Positions 1-7,104 of a stretch of DNA of 11,855 bases are shown piece by piece. Both the position numbers and the translations under genes were made by a program. Below the pieces are notes generated by a model. It saw only the letters and a list, made by a program, of their open reading frames with translations. It did no database searches and had not been told where the DNA came from. Positions within the stretch are counted from its first letter, which is position 1. Every line of letters begins with the position of its first letter. The stretch comes from Spartobacteria bacterium. Its GTDB lineage: Bacteria > Verrucomicrobiota > Verrucomicrobiia > Chthoniobacterales > Chthoniobacteraceae. The stretch is taken from assembly GCA_025350985.1 (NCBI GenBank), contig JANXWU010000076.1, forward strand, positions 1 to 11,855, written 5' to 3'.

Positions 1-605
1 CGCGCGCAAGCCACCGCCATGATCGCGCCGATGGCGAAAAAGTTTCCAGTTTGATTGCGGTTGGGAAACGGGCCGAAATTCCAGTCTGAGGTCCAAAACG
101 GAATTTTCCACTGCGCCAGCGAAACGCCGATGGCCACGAGCGCGATGAAACCCGCGCCAGCCGCGAAGCCGTTCGCCGCCGTCCGCCTCGCCTCGCGACT
201 CCAGGGTTGAAGGCTCAGCCACAGCATCCACGTCACCCCGCAAAGCAGACCCAGCCAGCTTTCCAGGGTGATCCACGGCTGCGGCGAAAGCGTGGCGGCG
301 AGCGGAATGTTTTCGGCCGCCAGCGCGTTTCGCCACGCTTGCGCGCCGAAAAACCCGGCCGGCAAAAGGGCGCACAAGCCCGTCCCCAACAGCGCCCACG
401 CCGCCAGCCAAATCGATCGGCTGCCGCCGCCGTGCGAAGGATGAAGCAGGAGAACCGCGCCCATCCCGGCACACACGAGGGCGCGGCTCCATGCAGCCGT
501 GGCACCGCCGAGAAAGACCGCGGACAGCACCACCGCCAGGCTCACGAAAACCGCGACTGGTCGCCGGTCGTTCATTCGCTTTTTAACCTTCGCCAGTTCA
601 CGCAT
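1..605 (-). CDS. O-antigen ligase/polymerase-like membrane protein (partial, N-terminal part)
   Basis: The minus strand is open from an ATG at 605-603 to the left edge, giving 201 codons with the C-terminus outside the window. The translation is very hydrophobic, with likely membrane segments near residues 17-36, 41-55, 65-86, 113-131 and 145-164. These are followed by a loop with the motif FGPFPNRNQTGNFFA (177-191) entering another membrane segment. An F-x-N-x-N-type motif before a hydrophobic helix is what I know from the Wzy_C/O-antigen ligase superfamily, whose members join or transfer lipid-linked glycans on the periplasmic face of the inner membrane. Full members have about 400 or more residues, so roughly half is missing, including the expected large periplasmic loop. 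A second in-frame ATG (575-573) is an alternative start. The gene diverges from the priming transferase at 758. Ligase and polymerase cannot be told apart from this fragment. Confidence 0.75.
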   Translation of the reverse strand, partial: MRELAKVKKRMNDRRPVAVFVSLAVVLSAVFLGGATAAWSRALVCAGMGAVLLLHPSHGGGSRSIWLAAWALLGTGLCALLPAGFFGAQAWRNALAAENIPLAATLSPQPWITLESWLGLLCGVTWMLWLSLQPWSREARRTAANGFAAGAGFIALVAIGVSLAQWKIPFWTSDWNFGPFPNRNQTGNFFAIGAIMAVACA

Positions 606-757
606 GCTTGACTTTTGGGAGGGATTGTTTAGCCGAAGTCACAGGATGTTCTCCATCGTCGGCGCCGCGCTAGAGATGCAAAAGTTAAACCTTCTCCAGA
701 AGCGTCATGCAAACTTTGCGCAGAAACGAACGCTCACTTGCCGCGTGAAATTATTCA
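606..757. promoter_or_regulatory. Divergent intergenic region, probable back-to-back promoters
   Basis: These 152 bases separate the minus-strand ligase-like gene (start 605) from the plus-strand priming transferase (start 758), so promoters for both should lie here. I see no strong sigma-70 pair on either strand. The best weak candidates are TTGACT at 608-613 on the plus strand, without a good -10 partner at normal spacing, and on the minus strand TTGCAT with TTTAAC 17 bases downstream, which match the consensus only partly. There is no Shine-Dalgarno sequence before the ATG at 758. The region is noticeably more AT-rich than the flanking genes and contains the inverted repeat listed separately. 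Its role is inferred from gene orientation only. Confidence 0.4.
678..719. repeat. Nested imperfect inverted repeat in the divergent promoter region
   Basis: GCAAAAGTT (678-686) can pair with AACTTTGC (712-719) over eight base pairs with one bulged A. Inside it, CTTCTCCAGAAG (691-702) is a second inverted repeat, with arms CTTC and GAAG around a four-base loop. The two arms are not exactly concentric. It lies between the divergent genes, 39 bases before the ATG at 758, so it could be an operator or a leader hairpin. It is short enough to arise by chance, and no family is recognised. Confidence 0.3.
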
Positions 758-2203
758 ATGATTGAACACCGCGTCAAAGGGCTGCATCAGCTTTTGCTGC
801 TAGGACAGATTGCGCTTTTGGTCACGTTCTTCTGGCTGTGGCGCGCGCTGTGGCTGGGGTTAAACCCCGCTGACACTCCGATCCTCAACCGATCCTATCT
901 GGTGTACTGTTTGCTCATGGTGGCCGGCGTTTTCACCGAAGCGCAAAGCCGGAAATGGGACACGGCAGGCGCTTACGAAAAGAGCTGGCTCAAGCAGCTT
1001 CCGGTCACGCTGCGGCAAATCGTTTTCGCCATCGGCGCGCTGCTGATTTTTCTGGTCGTGGCCAAGGACCGCTTCATCTCGCGCTCCTTCCTCCTCACGA
1101 TGATTCCAGGCCTGTACCTCCTGCTGCTGGCCGGGAATCACTGGATGCCCCGGCTGCTGTGTCGCTTAATTTTTCGCTCCGCCTGCGAGGGGCGGATTCT
1201 CCTCGTCGGCGATTACGCGAAGGCCGCCAAGTTGAAAAGCTGGCTGCGGCGCAAAGCGGAGTTCGGATTTCAGACCGCGGGAATTCTTTGTGAAAATAAA
1301 TCGGAGGTGCATGGCTTCCTCGCGCCCGAGGCGACCGTTGGCCCCCAGTCCCCACCGCAAGATTTGCCCATCCTGGGCCGACCGTCGGACATCGGGCGTC
1401 ATATCGCCGGACACTCGATCAGCCATGTGGTCCTGCTGGACAATCCGGGCACGCCCGGCTTCGACCATCGGCTGATTCGGATCACTCATGCCCAGGGCGC
1501 GCGCTTGCTCGTCCTCAGCGACATCGACGAAGTGTTTCAGCAGCCGGTCAGCATCGTGGATGAGGATGGCTTGAAATTTTTCACGTTTTACCGGGAGCCG
1601 CTGCAAAGCCCGATCAACCGCGCCCTCAAGCGCAGCTTGGACATCGCCATTTCCCTGCCGGTGCTCGTGCTCGTGCTGCCGCCCGCGTGCGCGCTGGTCT
1701 GGGCGGCCCAGCGTCGACAATCGCCCGGTCCGATTTTTCACCGTCAAAGCCGCGCCGGAATCCAGAACCGAGTGTTCACGCTCCTGAAATTTCGCACGAT
1801 GCACGAAGGCAAACTCGACGAGACTCCCGCGACGCGAAACGACGCGCGTGTCTTCCGCTTCGGACGGTGGCTGCGCCGCTTCAGTCTCGACGAGTTGCCG
1901 CAGTTCGTGAACGTGCTGCGCGGCGAAATGAGCGTCGTCGGCCCGCGTCCGCATCTGGTCGCGCACAACGCGGAATTTGCGCGGGTGATGGACCACTATC
2001 ATGTGCGCGCTTTCGTGAAACCGGGCGTCACCGGCCTCGCGCAAGTGCGCGGCTTTCGAGGTGAAACCAAGTCCGTTGAAGACATCGCCGCGCGGCTTCA
2101 ATCCGACATGGTTTATCTGGAAAACTGGTCGCTGCTGCTCGATGGCGGGATCATGCTGCGCACGGTCTGGCAGATGTTTTTCCCGCCGCCGACGGCCTAC
2201 TGA
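758..2203 (+). CDS. Polyprenyl-phosphate sugar-1-phosphate transferase (WcaJ-type priming glycosyltransferase)
   Basis: Encodes 481 residues, close to the roughly 465 of E. coli WcaJ. Family members transfer a sugar-1-phosphate from a nucleotide sugar to undecaprenyl phosphate, the first committed step of repeat-unit synthesis at the cytoplasmic face of the inner membrane. N-terminal membrane helices lie near 10-34, 47-60, 87-103 and 110-126. A Rossmann-like segment starts at GRILLVGD (145-152). A further hydrophobic segment (294-316) precedes the C-terminal catalytic domain, which has KFRTM (344-348), SLDELPQ (376-382), GPRPH (395-399) and KPGVTGLAQVRGFRGE (421-436), then D450, Y453 and NWS (456-458). 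All hallmark motifs of the bacterial sugar transferase family are intact. The ATG is the first start after an in-frame TGA at 746-748; no Shine-Dalgarno sequence is visible. The sugar cannot be read from the sequence. It is the only plus-strand gene, and its stop overlaps the end of the convergent operon by 7 bp. Confidence 0.95.
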   Translation: MIEHRVKGLHQLLLLGQIALLVTFFWLWRALWLGLNPADTPILNRSYLVYCLLMVAGVFTEAQSRKWDTAGAYEKSWLKQLPVTLRQIVFAIGALLIFLVVAKDRFISRSFLLTMIPGLYLLLLAGNHWMPRLLCRLIFRSACEGRILLVGDYAKAAKLKSWLRRKAEFGFQTAGILCENKSEVHGFLAPEATVGPQSPPQDLPILGRPSDIGRHIAGHSISHVVLLDNPGTPGFDHRLIRITHAQGARLLVLSDIDEVFQQPVSIVDEDGLKFFTFYREPLQSPINRALKRSLDIAISLPVLVLVLPPACALVWAAQRRQSPGPIFHRQSRAGIQNRVFTLLKFRTMHEGKLDETPATRNDARVFRFGRWLRRFSLDELPQFVNVLRGEMSVVGPRPHLVAHNAEFARVMDHYHVRAFVKPGVTGLAQVRGFRGETKSVEDIAARLQSDMVYLENWSLLLDGGIMLRTVWQMFFPPPTAY

Positions 2204-3432
2204 TTTACGCTCTTGGCGACGACTTCGCGCAGTGTGCGCTCGAAATCGCCCAGCACTTTTCCCTGCTCCCATTGCTCCGCGTGTTTCCGCGCGGCGACGG
2301 AGAAACCAGCCAGCATTTCGGGCTGGTGCGAAAGTTCATCGAGCGCATGGGCAAGCGCTGCGGCATGACCGGGCGCCACGTTTTGACCGAAGCCGCCGCT
2401 GCGTATTTCACGGGCAAGCTGACTGTCCGCGTCGGCAACAGCCAGCACTGGTTTCGCGAACGCGAGCGCCGGCAAAAGTTTGCTCGGAAAAAATGCGCCG
2501 CCGCTGCCCGCCTCCTGTGGGATCAAGCAAACATCGGCCTCCGCAAGCAGGTCGTGATAATCCGCCTCGGGTTGCAAGGGGAGGATGATCACGTTTCCCA
2601 AACCGTCCCGCGCGGCCAATGCTGCCAGCTCCTCCCGCTGTCCACCCTCGCCGCAGAGCACCATTTTCACCCGCGCGTTTGTGGACAGTCGTGCCGCTTC
2701 GACCAAAATGCGCAGCCCCTGTTTGACGCCAAAGTTTCCCGAATACACCGCCAGAAAATCGTCGGCGGAGAATCCGTGTCGGAGACGAAAACGATTCGTG
2801 CGCCGTCTTGTTTCGGCAGCGGGAAACCGCACGCCGTTGGGAAAAAGGACGAGCTTTGCGCGCGCCACACCTTTCCCCGCCAGCACCTCGATCATGCCCG
2901 TGCTGATGGCCGCCACGCGGGCGGCTTTGCCATAAGCGAACGCTTCAAAGCCGTAAAGCAATCGCGTGAAAAAGCCCCGGCGAATCATGCCCAGACCCAG
3001 CGCCGCATCGGGTTGCAAATCCTGGACGTGAAAGACAAATGGAATGCGTTTGAGCGCGCACGCGAACCACGCCGCCGCACCCAGCAACAACGGCGGCGAG
3101 ACGATCATCATCGCATCCGGTCGCGGCGCAAACAGCACACGCACCAGCGAGGTGAGGACGAACGACAATTCATGCGCGATGCGCTTCCGCGTCGAAAGAC
3201 GGCGCGGCACGAAATGCCAGCAGCGATGCACGTCCACGCCGGCAATGAAATCCGTCCGGTAAATTTGCGCGCGATCCGTCTTCGCCTTTTTCCATGCGGG
3301 ATAATAGGCGAACGACGTGAACATTTTCACCTCATGCCCGGCGCGCGCGAGGTGCTCGCAGAGAGCGGCGTTGTGCGGCCCGATGCCAGTCAGTTCGGGC
3401 GCGTAATTGATTCCCCAAACGTGGACGCGCAT
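2197..3432 (-). CDS. WcaI-like GT4 glycosyltransferase
   Basis: Encodes 411 residues from the ATG at 3432-3430. The N-terminus carries INYAPELTGIGPHN (8-21), the signature I know from WcaI-family enzymes of colanic-acid-type loci. It is followed by FHVQDLQPD (134-142), SGNFGVKQGL (231-240) at the start of the nucleotide-sugar-binding half, and PQEAGSGGAFFPSKL (305-319), where this subfamily replaces the usual EX7E motif with a GxxxPSKL type. It is a cytosolic GT-B fold enzyme expected to add one sugar to the lipid-linked repeat unit; donor and linkage cannot be read. The frame stays open upstream to about 3786, but that part lies inside the preceding gene and lacks family character, so I reject the longer start. 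Only one base separates the preceding stop (3434-3436) from this start. It is the last gene of the operon, and its TAG (2197-2199) lies within the end of the convergent priming gene. Confidence 0.92.
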   Translation of the reverse strand: MRVHVWGINYAPELTGIGPHNAALCEHLARAGHEVKMFTSFAYYPAWKKAKTDRAQIYRTDFIAGVDVHRCWHFVPRRLSTRKRIAHELSFVLTSLVRVLFAPRPDAMMIVSPPLLLGAAAWFACALKRIPFVFHVQDLQPDAALGLGMIRRGFFTRLLYGFEAFAYGKAARVAAISTGMIEVLAGKGVARAKLVLFPNGVRFPAAETRRRTNRFRLRHGFSADDFLAVYSGNFGVKQGLRILVEAARLSTNARVKMVLCGEGGQREELAALAARDGLGNVIILPLQPEADYHDLLAEADVCLIPQEAGSGGAFFPSKLLPALAFAKPVLAVADADSQLAREIRSGGFGQNVAPGHAAALAHALDELSHQPEMLAGFSVAARKHAEQWEQGKVLGDFERTLREVVAKSVNQ

Positions 3433-3433
3433 T

Positions 3434-4282
3434 TTAAGGGCGGGATTTTCGCGCGAGTTCGCGGGTCTTCGCGACGCAGAGAAACTCGTAGAGCGCGTGC
3501 ATCCTCGCGAAGTAATAACCCTCCACGCCGTCGAGGAATCCACGCTGCCAGACGAAGACGTAAAGGAAACGCAGAAGCGGACGGCACGGCAGCGTGTGCG
3601 ACCAAATCTTGACGCGACGCCGCCAGCCCGCGCGGCCGTTTTGCAAAGCCGCCGCGCTCGCACCGAGGCCGCGCCCGACCGCGACGCGCGCCTCCCAGTT
3701 CGAGTAGCGGTTATGTTTTTCCACGAACACCTCGATGCTCGGAAAGGCGAAATGCTCCATCTCGCAACGCAGCCGCCCGGTCGCACCGCAAACGACGACG
3801 TGTTCGTGTACTTCGTTGTCGCCGCTGCGCGTGTCGGCGTCGGTCAGTTTTTCGCAGCGCCCGATCGCGTGCTTGAACAGGCGCAAATTCCAATTCGGAT
3901 AATACGCGTGCCGCAGCCAGCGGCCCATGAACAGAAAACGCCGGTTAATCCAGTAACCCGCCAAGCTGGAATTTGCAGACACGGCTTCACCGATTTCCTG
4001 TCCGGCGGCGGCGGGCAAAACCTCGTCCGCATCGACGATGAGCACCCACTCGTGGCGGAACGGCAAGTTCTCCAGCGCCCAGTTTTTTTTCTTCGGCCAG
4101 GTGCCGTTGAAATGAAACTGCACCACGCGAGCGCCGCGCGCTTCGGCGATTTCCACCGTGCGATCGGTGCTCTGCGAATCAACGACGAACACTTCATCCG
4201 CCCAGCGCAATGCATCGAGGCAGCGAGGCAGATTCGCCTCCTCGTTTTTGACCGGAATCAAAACGCTGACGGGAACTTTCAT
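3434..4282 (-). CDS. Family 2 glycosyltransferase, WaaE/KdtX-like
   Basis: Encodes 282 residues. It begins with the GT2 pattern VSVLIPVKNEEANLPRCL (5-22), then WADEVFVVDSQSTDRT (27-42). A DAD metal- and nucleotide-binding triad lies at 84-86 within LIVDADEVLP. A downstream NLRLFK (132-137) and VHEH (158-161) are typical of the WaaE-like beta-glycosyltransferase branch. The N-terminal GT-A domain is complete, and a basic, aromatic C-terminal part (about 220-265) could be membrane-associated. The likely role is transfer of one sugar during repeat-unit assembly on the cytosolic face; the sugar is unknown. The ATG at 4282-4280 overlaps the TGA of the acetyltransferase gene as ATGA, which favours it over longer starts (an in-frame ATG at 4306, or further upstream to 4426). 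An uninterrupted run of eight A in the coding strand (4083-4090 on the window) encodes the KKKN stretch at residues 64-67, a possible slippage site. Confidence 0.93.
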   Translation of the reverse strand: MKVPVSVLIPVKNEEANLPRCLDALRWADEVFVVDSQSTDRTVEIAEARGARVVQFHFNGTWPKKKNWALENLPFRHEWVLIVDADEVLPAAAGQEIGEAVSANSSLAGYWINRRFLFMGRWLRHAYYPNWNLRLFKHAIGRCEKLTDADTRSGDNEVHEHVVVCGATGRLRCEMEHFAFPSIEVFVEKHNRYSNWEARVAVGRGLGASAAALQNGRAGWRRRVKIWSHTLPCRPLLRFLYVFVWQRGFLDGVEGYYFARMHALYEFLCVAKTRELARKSRP

Positions 4283-4818
4283 GCGCGGGTTTTTACGACG
4301 CGACATGGATTGCCCGCGCACACTGACTTCGCCGGCATGTCCTTGGTCACCACGCTGCCCGCGCCAATCACGCAATCGTCGCCGACCGTCACGCCCGGCA
4401 ACACGAGCGCGCGCGCCGCAATCCACGCGCGATCACCGACGCGGATGGGTTTCGCGATGAGTCGAAATCCGGGATGCTCGTAGTCGTGCGAAGCCGCGCA
4501 AAGAAATGCGCCTTGCGAAACGACCGCGTCTTCGCCGAGGGAAATTTGAGCCACGTTGTAAACCTCCACGTCATCGGCGAGGCACGCCCGCGCCCCGCAT
4601 TGCAAATTCCACGGCGCCCAAATCACCGCGCGGGAATAAATGTGCGCGTCCTCGCCGATGCGCGCGTTCCACAGTCTCAGCAAAAAGGCGCGCCAGGCGT
4701 GAAACGGGCGCGGACTTGGACGAAAAAACAACGCGCAACAAATCTTCCAGCCGAGCCGGGCGAGCCGGTTGCGCCTAGAGAAACTCGGACCGCCGCGTTG
4801 AACTGGATCAGGATGCAT
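4279..4818 (-). CDS. WcaF-like O-acetyltransferase (left-handed beta-helix)
   Basis: Encodes 179 residues from the ATG at 4818-4816, close to the 182 of E. coli WcaF. An N-terminal basic and aromatic region (1-50) is followed by hexapeptide-repeat sequence from about residue 53 to 170. Recognisable family features are YSRAVIWAPWNL (61-72), VEVYNVAQISLG (84-95), the SHDYEHPGF segment with likely catalytic His111, AWIAARALVLPGVTVG (131-146) and the ending GNPCRVVKTR. Enzymes of this family move an acetyl group from acetyl-CoA to a sugar hydroxyl, so the glycan or its precursor is probably O-acetylated. The start overlaps the preceding glycosyltransferase gene by 11 bp. A longer TTG start at 4845 is possible but would overlap by 38 bp. 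The stop overlaps the GT2 start as ATGA. Family membership is clear; the acceptor sugar is not known. Confidence 0.92.
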   Translation of the reverse strand: MHPDPVQRGGPSFSRRNRLARLGWKICCALFFRPSPRPFHAWRAFLLRLWNARIGEDAHIYSRAVIWAPWNLQCGARACLADDVEVYNVAQISLGEDAVVSQGAFLCAASHDYEHPGFRLIAKPIRVGDRAWIAARALVLPGVTVGDDCVIGAGSVVTKDMPAKSVCAGNPCRVVKTRA

Positions 4819-5974
4819 CACGGGAAGCTGCGCGGATGATTTCAAGCATCTGGGCTGCGGTGTTGCGAATGTTAAAATGCTTCGCGAAACAGCCCCGCGC
4901 CGCCACTCGCATGGCCTCGCGTTTTTCGCGCGGAAGATTGGCCCAGCATTCGATCAGCCTGCTGGTTCCCGCCAAGTCGTCACTCGCGATCATTCCCGCG
5001 CCGCACCCCTCAACCTCGCGCCAGATGTTGACTTGATTCGAGAGCAAAACCGGCGTCCCGCAGGCCAGTGCCTCCGCCACCGCCACTCCGAAGTTTTCCT
5101 GATGCGAGGGCAAAATAAATACGTCCGCCGCCTGCAACGCCGCCCACTTCAAATCACCGCTCAACCTGCCGCAAAAAGTAATGGTCGAAGGGTCACAACG
5201 CCGCCCCGCGAGTGCGTGTAATTTGCGAAGATACGACGCATCCGCGCACGGTCCGGCGATCAGGAGATGAAGATCGGAGCCGCGCGCCGCAAAGGCCTCG
5301 ATCAAAAGTTCGCAACCCTTTTTCTCGTGCAAACGCCCAAGAAAAAGCAACAGCCTCTTGCCCTCAAGTTGCGGATACTTTTCATAAAACGCGCGCCTCG
5401 ATCCGTCGGCATTATTCGGAGGTTCCGCAGCTCCCAGGTTCACGGTTTGGTCGCGCTCGGTGTCGAAGGTAAAACCGACATGCGCCAGCCGGCGTTCCTC
5501 ATCACTGGCGAAAAGAATGCCGTGCGCGTCGCGGCAAAAACGGCTTTCGATGGCTTTCCAATACAGCCACTTTTTGACGTGCTTGAGCGGATGGCGACGC
5601 CGAAACCACGGATCAAACATGCCGTGTGGGAAAACAAAGTAGGGCGTCGCGGCAGCACGGGCGGCGCGCCACACGCCGAGGTTGTGAAACTGCCAGAGCC
5701 CGTGCGTAATCACCGCGTCAAATTCCGGCAGCGCTCGGCGGAGCCACGGAATCAATGTCGGCGCAAAGCCGTAATCGCCCTCGCGCGGGCAGCCCGTCCG
5801 CATCGTGTGCAACGGCAGCGGAAAATCCCGCACGCCGCAACTCGCGGACCCGTCCAGCGACACGACTTCGACGCGGTGCCCCTCCTCGCGATGCACGCGT
5901 CCGAGTTGTTTGATCACTTCCACCGGCCCGCCGCCAGCCGGGTCGATGGAATGAATGACGTGCAGCAGTTTCAT
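4808..5974 (-). CDS. GT4 family glycosyltransferase
   Basis: Encodes 388 residues with a two-domain GT-B layout. The N-terminal acceptor domain opens with MKLLHVIHSIDPAGGGPVEV (1-20), a glycine-rich loop typical of GT4, and contains ITHGLWQFHN (89-98) and FPHGMFDPW (115-123). The C-terminal donor domain starts at FLGRLHEKKG (211-220), with the basic residues expected to contact the donor phosphates. It carries a full EX7E motif (E293 and E301) in HQENFGVAVAEALACGTPV. The enzyme is expected to be a retaining, cytosolic transferase that adds one sugar to the growing lipid-linked unit; its donor cannot be read. The ATG overlaps the preceding gene's TGA as ATGA, with GGAG just two bases upstream (too close to be ideal) and GGGAGG further back. 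The 3' end overlaps the acetyltransferase gene by 11 bp. Confidence 0.93.
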   Translation of the reverse strand: MKLLHVIHSIDPAGGGPVEVIKQLGRVHREEGHRVEVVSLDGSASCGVRDFPLPLHTMRTGCPREGDYGFAPTLIPWLRRALPEFDAVITHGLWQFHNLGVWRAARAAATPYFVFPHGMFDPWFRRRHPLKHVKKWLYWKAIESRFCRDAHGILFASDEERRLAHVGFTFDTERDQTVNLGAAEPPNNADGSRRAFYEKYPQLEGKRLLLFLGRLHEKKGCELLIEAFAARGSDLHLLIAGPCADASYLRKLHALAGRRCDPSTITFCGRLSGDLKWAALQAADVFILPSHQENFGVAVAEALACGTPVLLSNQVNIWREVEGCGAGMIASDDLAGTSRLIECWANLPREKREAMRVAARGCFAKHFNIRNTAAQMLEIIRAASRDAS

Positions 5975-7104
5975 TTCTCCGCCAATACCTCCCGATAGAG
6001 TTCGAGATATTTCGCGATCATTTCCGTCGTCAAAAATTTCCCAGCCTGCTCCAAACCCGCGCGCAGGGCGACTTCGCGGGCAGACGAGGACTCATCGAGC
6101 ATTTCACAGATTTTCCCGGCTGCATCGGCGGCCCAATTTTCCAAATCGGAATCCGGGTTCAGATAAGCCGCCGCCGCGCCGCCGACCTCCGTCATCGGTG
6201 CGCGATTTGTCGTGATGACCCGGCAGCCACAAGCCATCGCCTCGGCAATCGGCCAGCCAAAACCCTCCGCGACTGAAGGGAACAGCAGCAGCGCGGCGGC
6301 GGAGTAGAGCGCGCGCAGACTTTCGTTTTGCACTTCCGAGAGCACGATGACATCCGGCTGTGGCGCCATGTCGAATGGCAAAGGCGGACCGACCATCACC
6401 AAAGCGGGCGCATCGCGACGCAAGGCGCGAAGTTGCTCATAAATGCGGAGCACGCCGCCGCGGTTTTTGTACCATTGATTTCCGCCGACATGCAGGATGA
6501 ACGGACGCCCCGACAGCCCGGGGTGCAAGCTTTCCAATCGCGGCGTGGCTTCCGCCCGCGGCATCGGGCGATACGGGTAATTCAGCCCCATATGAATCAC
6601 CATTGCGCGCCTCGATTCGATGGGAAGGACGCGCAGCAAATCCCGGTGCGTCGCCTCCGAGATGCACGCGATTCGGCTCGCGCGCTGGAGTCCGGTGGCG
6701 ATCATTTGTTGAAGCTGGCGTCCGGTGAAGCCGGTCGGGTTTTGCGCAAACTCGCCGCGCGCGGAACGGATCGCGAGCAAATCGTTGCACGTCACGACGT
6801 GCGGCACGCGCTGAAGATGCCGCGTGTAGTGCGCGTTCGAGTGATCGCAGATGTGAACGACAACATCGCGTGCGGCGGCGATTCGCCTCCTCAACGCCAA
6901 CGGAAACACGACGAGTTTGTCGAGATAGCCCAGCCATTTTCCAAAACCACTCGCCGATGGCCAAAGCCGGCCGAACCACGGCTGCGGGCTCATCGTTTCC
7001 ACGGCCATTCCCGCGCCGGCGATTCCCTCTGCAAGCACGGCGGCAAAACGCAACATGCTCTCCTGCCGGTCGGGCGCGTAATTTCCGACGAGCAGAATTT
7101 TCAT
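5971..7104 (-). CDS. GT4 family glycosyltransferase
   Basis: Encodes 377 residues. The N-terminal domain begins MKILLVGNYAPDRQESM and includes VVVHICDHSNAHYTRHL (81-97) and VVTCNDLLAI (103-112). This resembles the GT4 subgroup with an H-x-x-DHS-x-x-HY segment followed by VTxxDL. The donor-binding domain opens with ILHVGGNQWYKNRGG (203-217) and has an intact EX7E motif (E280 and E288) in SVAEGFGWPIAEAMACG. It is predicted to be a soluble GT-B enzyme acting on the lipid-linked intermediate; neither donor nor linkage can be inferred. The ATG at 7104-7102 forms an ATGA overlap with the polymerase gene, and its own stop forms another with the next glycosyltransferase, so translation is likely coupled on both sides. 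No good Shine-Dalgarno sequence precedes the start. Confidence 0.93.
   Translation of the reverse strand: MKILLVGNYAPDRQESMLRFAAVLAEGIAGAGMAVETMSPQPWFGRLWPSASGFGKWLGYLDKLVVFPLALRRRIAAARDVVVHICDHSNAHYTRHLQRVPHVVTCNDLLAIRSARGEFAQNPTGFTGRQLQQMIATGLQRASRIACISEATHRDLLRVLPIESRRAMVIHMGLNYPYRPMPRAEATPRLESLHPGLSGRPFILHVGGNQWYKNRGGVLRIYEQLRALRRDAPALVMVGPPLPFDMAPQPDVIVLSEVQNESLRALYSAAALLLFPSVAEGFGWPIAEAMACGCRVITTNRAPMTEVGGAAAAYLNPDSDLENWAADAAGKICEMLDESSSAREVALRAGLEQAGKFLTTEMIAKYLELYREVLAEK

Noticed and set aside
499..765. Small plus-strand open frame of 88 codons reaching into the divergent intergenic region
   Set aside because: Its first part is antisense to the ligase-like gene and it overlaps the start of the priming gene. 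It has no motif and no ribosome binding site.
2227..2239. GCGCA-GTG-TGCGC hairpin just after the priming gene, considered as a terminator
   Set aside because: The stem is only five base pairs, no T run follows, and it lies within the coding sequence of the convergent gene.
1166..2272. Open frame of 368 codons on the minus strand opposite the priming transferase
   Set aside because: It lies inside a gene with all catalytic motifs intact, and the translation is low-complexity and charged; a shadow frame.
2272..3612. Long open frame (446 codons) on the plus strand opposite the WcaI-like gene
   Set aside because: It is antisense to a clear family gene, and its product is rich in Arg, His and Gln without domain character. 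High GC with biased third positions keeps this complementary frame open.
3433..3786. Upstream extension of the WcaI-like gene to about 3786
   Set aside because: The added residues are basic and lie within the GT2 gene. The WcaI signature starts right at the ATG at 3432, one base after the preceding stop.
3407..4483. Plus-strand open frame of 358 codons opposite the GT2 and acetyltransferase genes
   Set aside because: It crosses the ends of several well-supported opposite-strand genes; the composition is typical of a shadow frame.
4819..4845. TTG start at 4845 for the acetyltransferase
   Set aside because: It would overlap the upstream gene by 38 bp and use a rare start; the ATG at 4818 gives the usual WcaF length. 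Not fully excluded.
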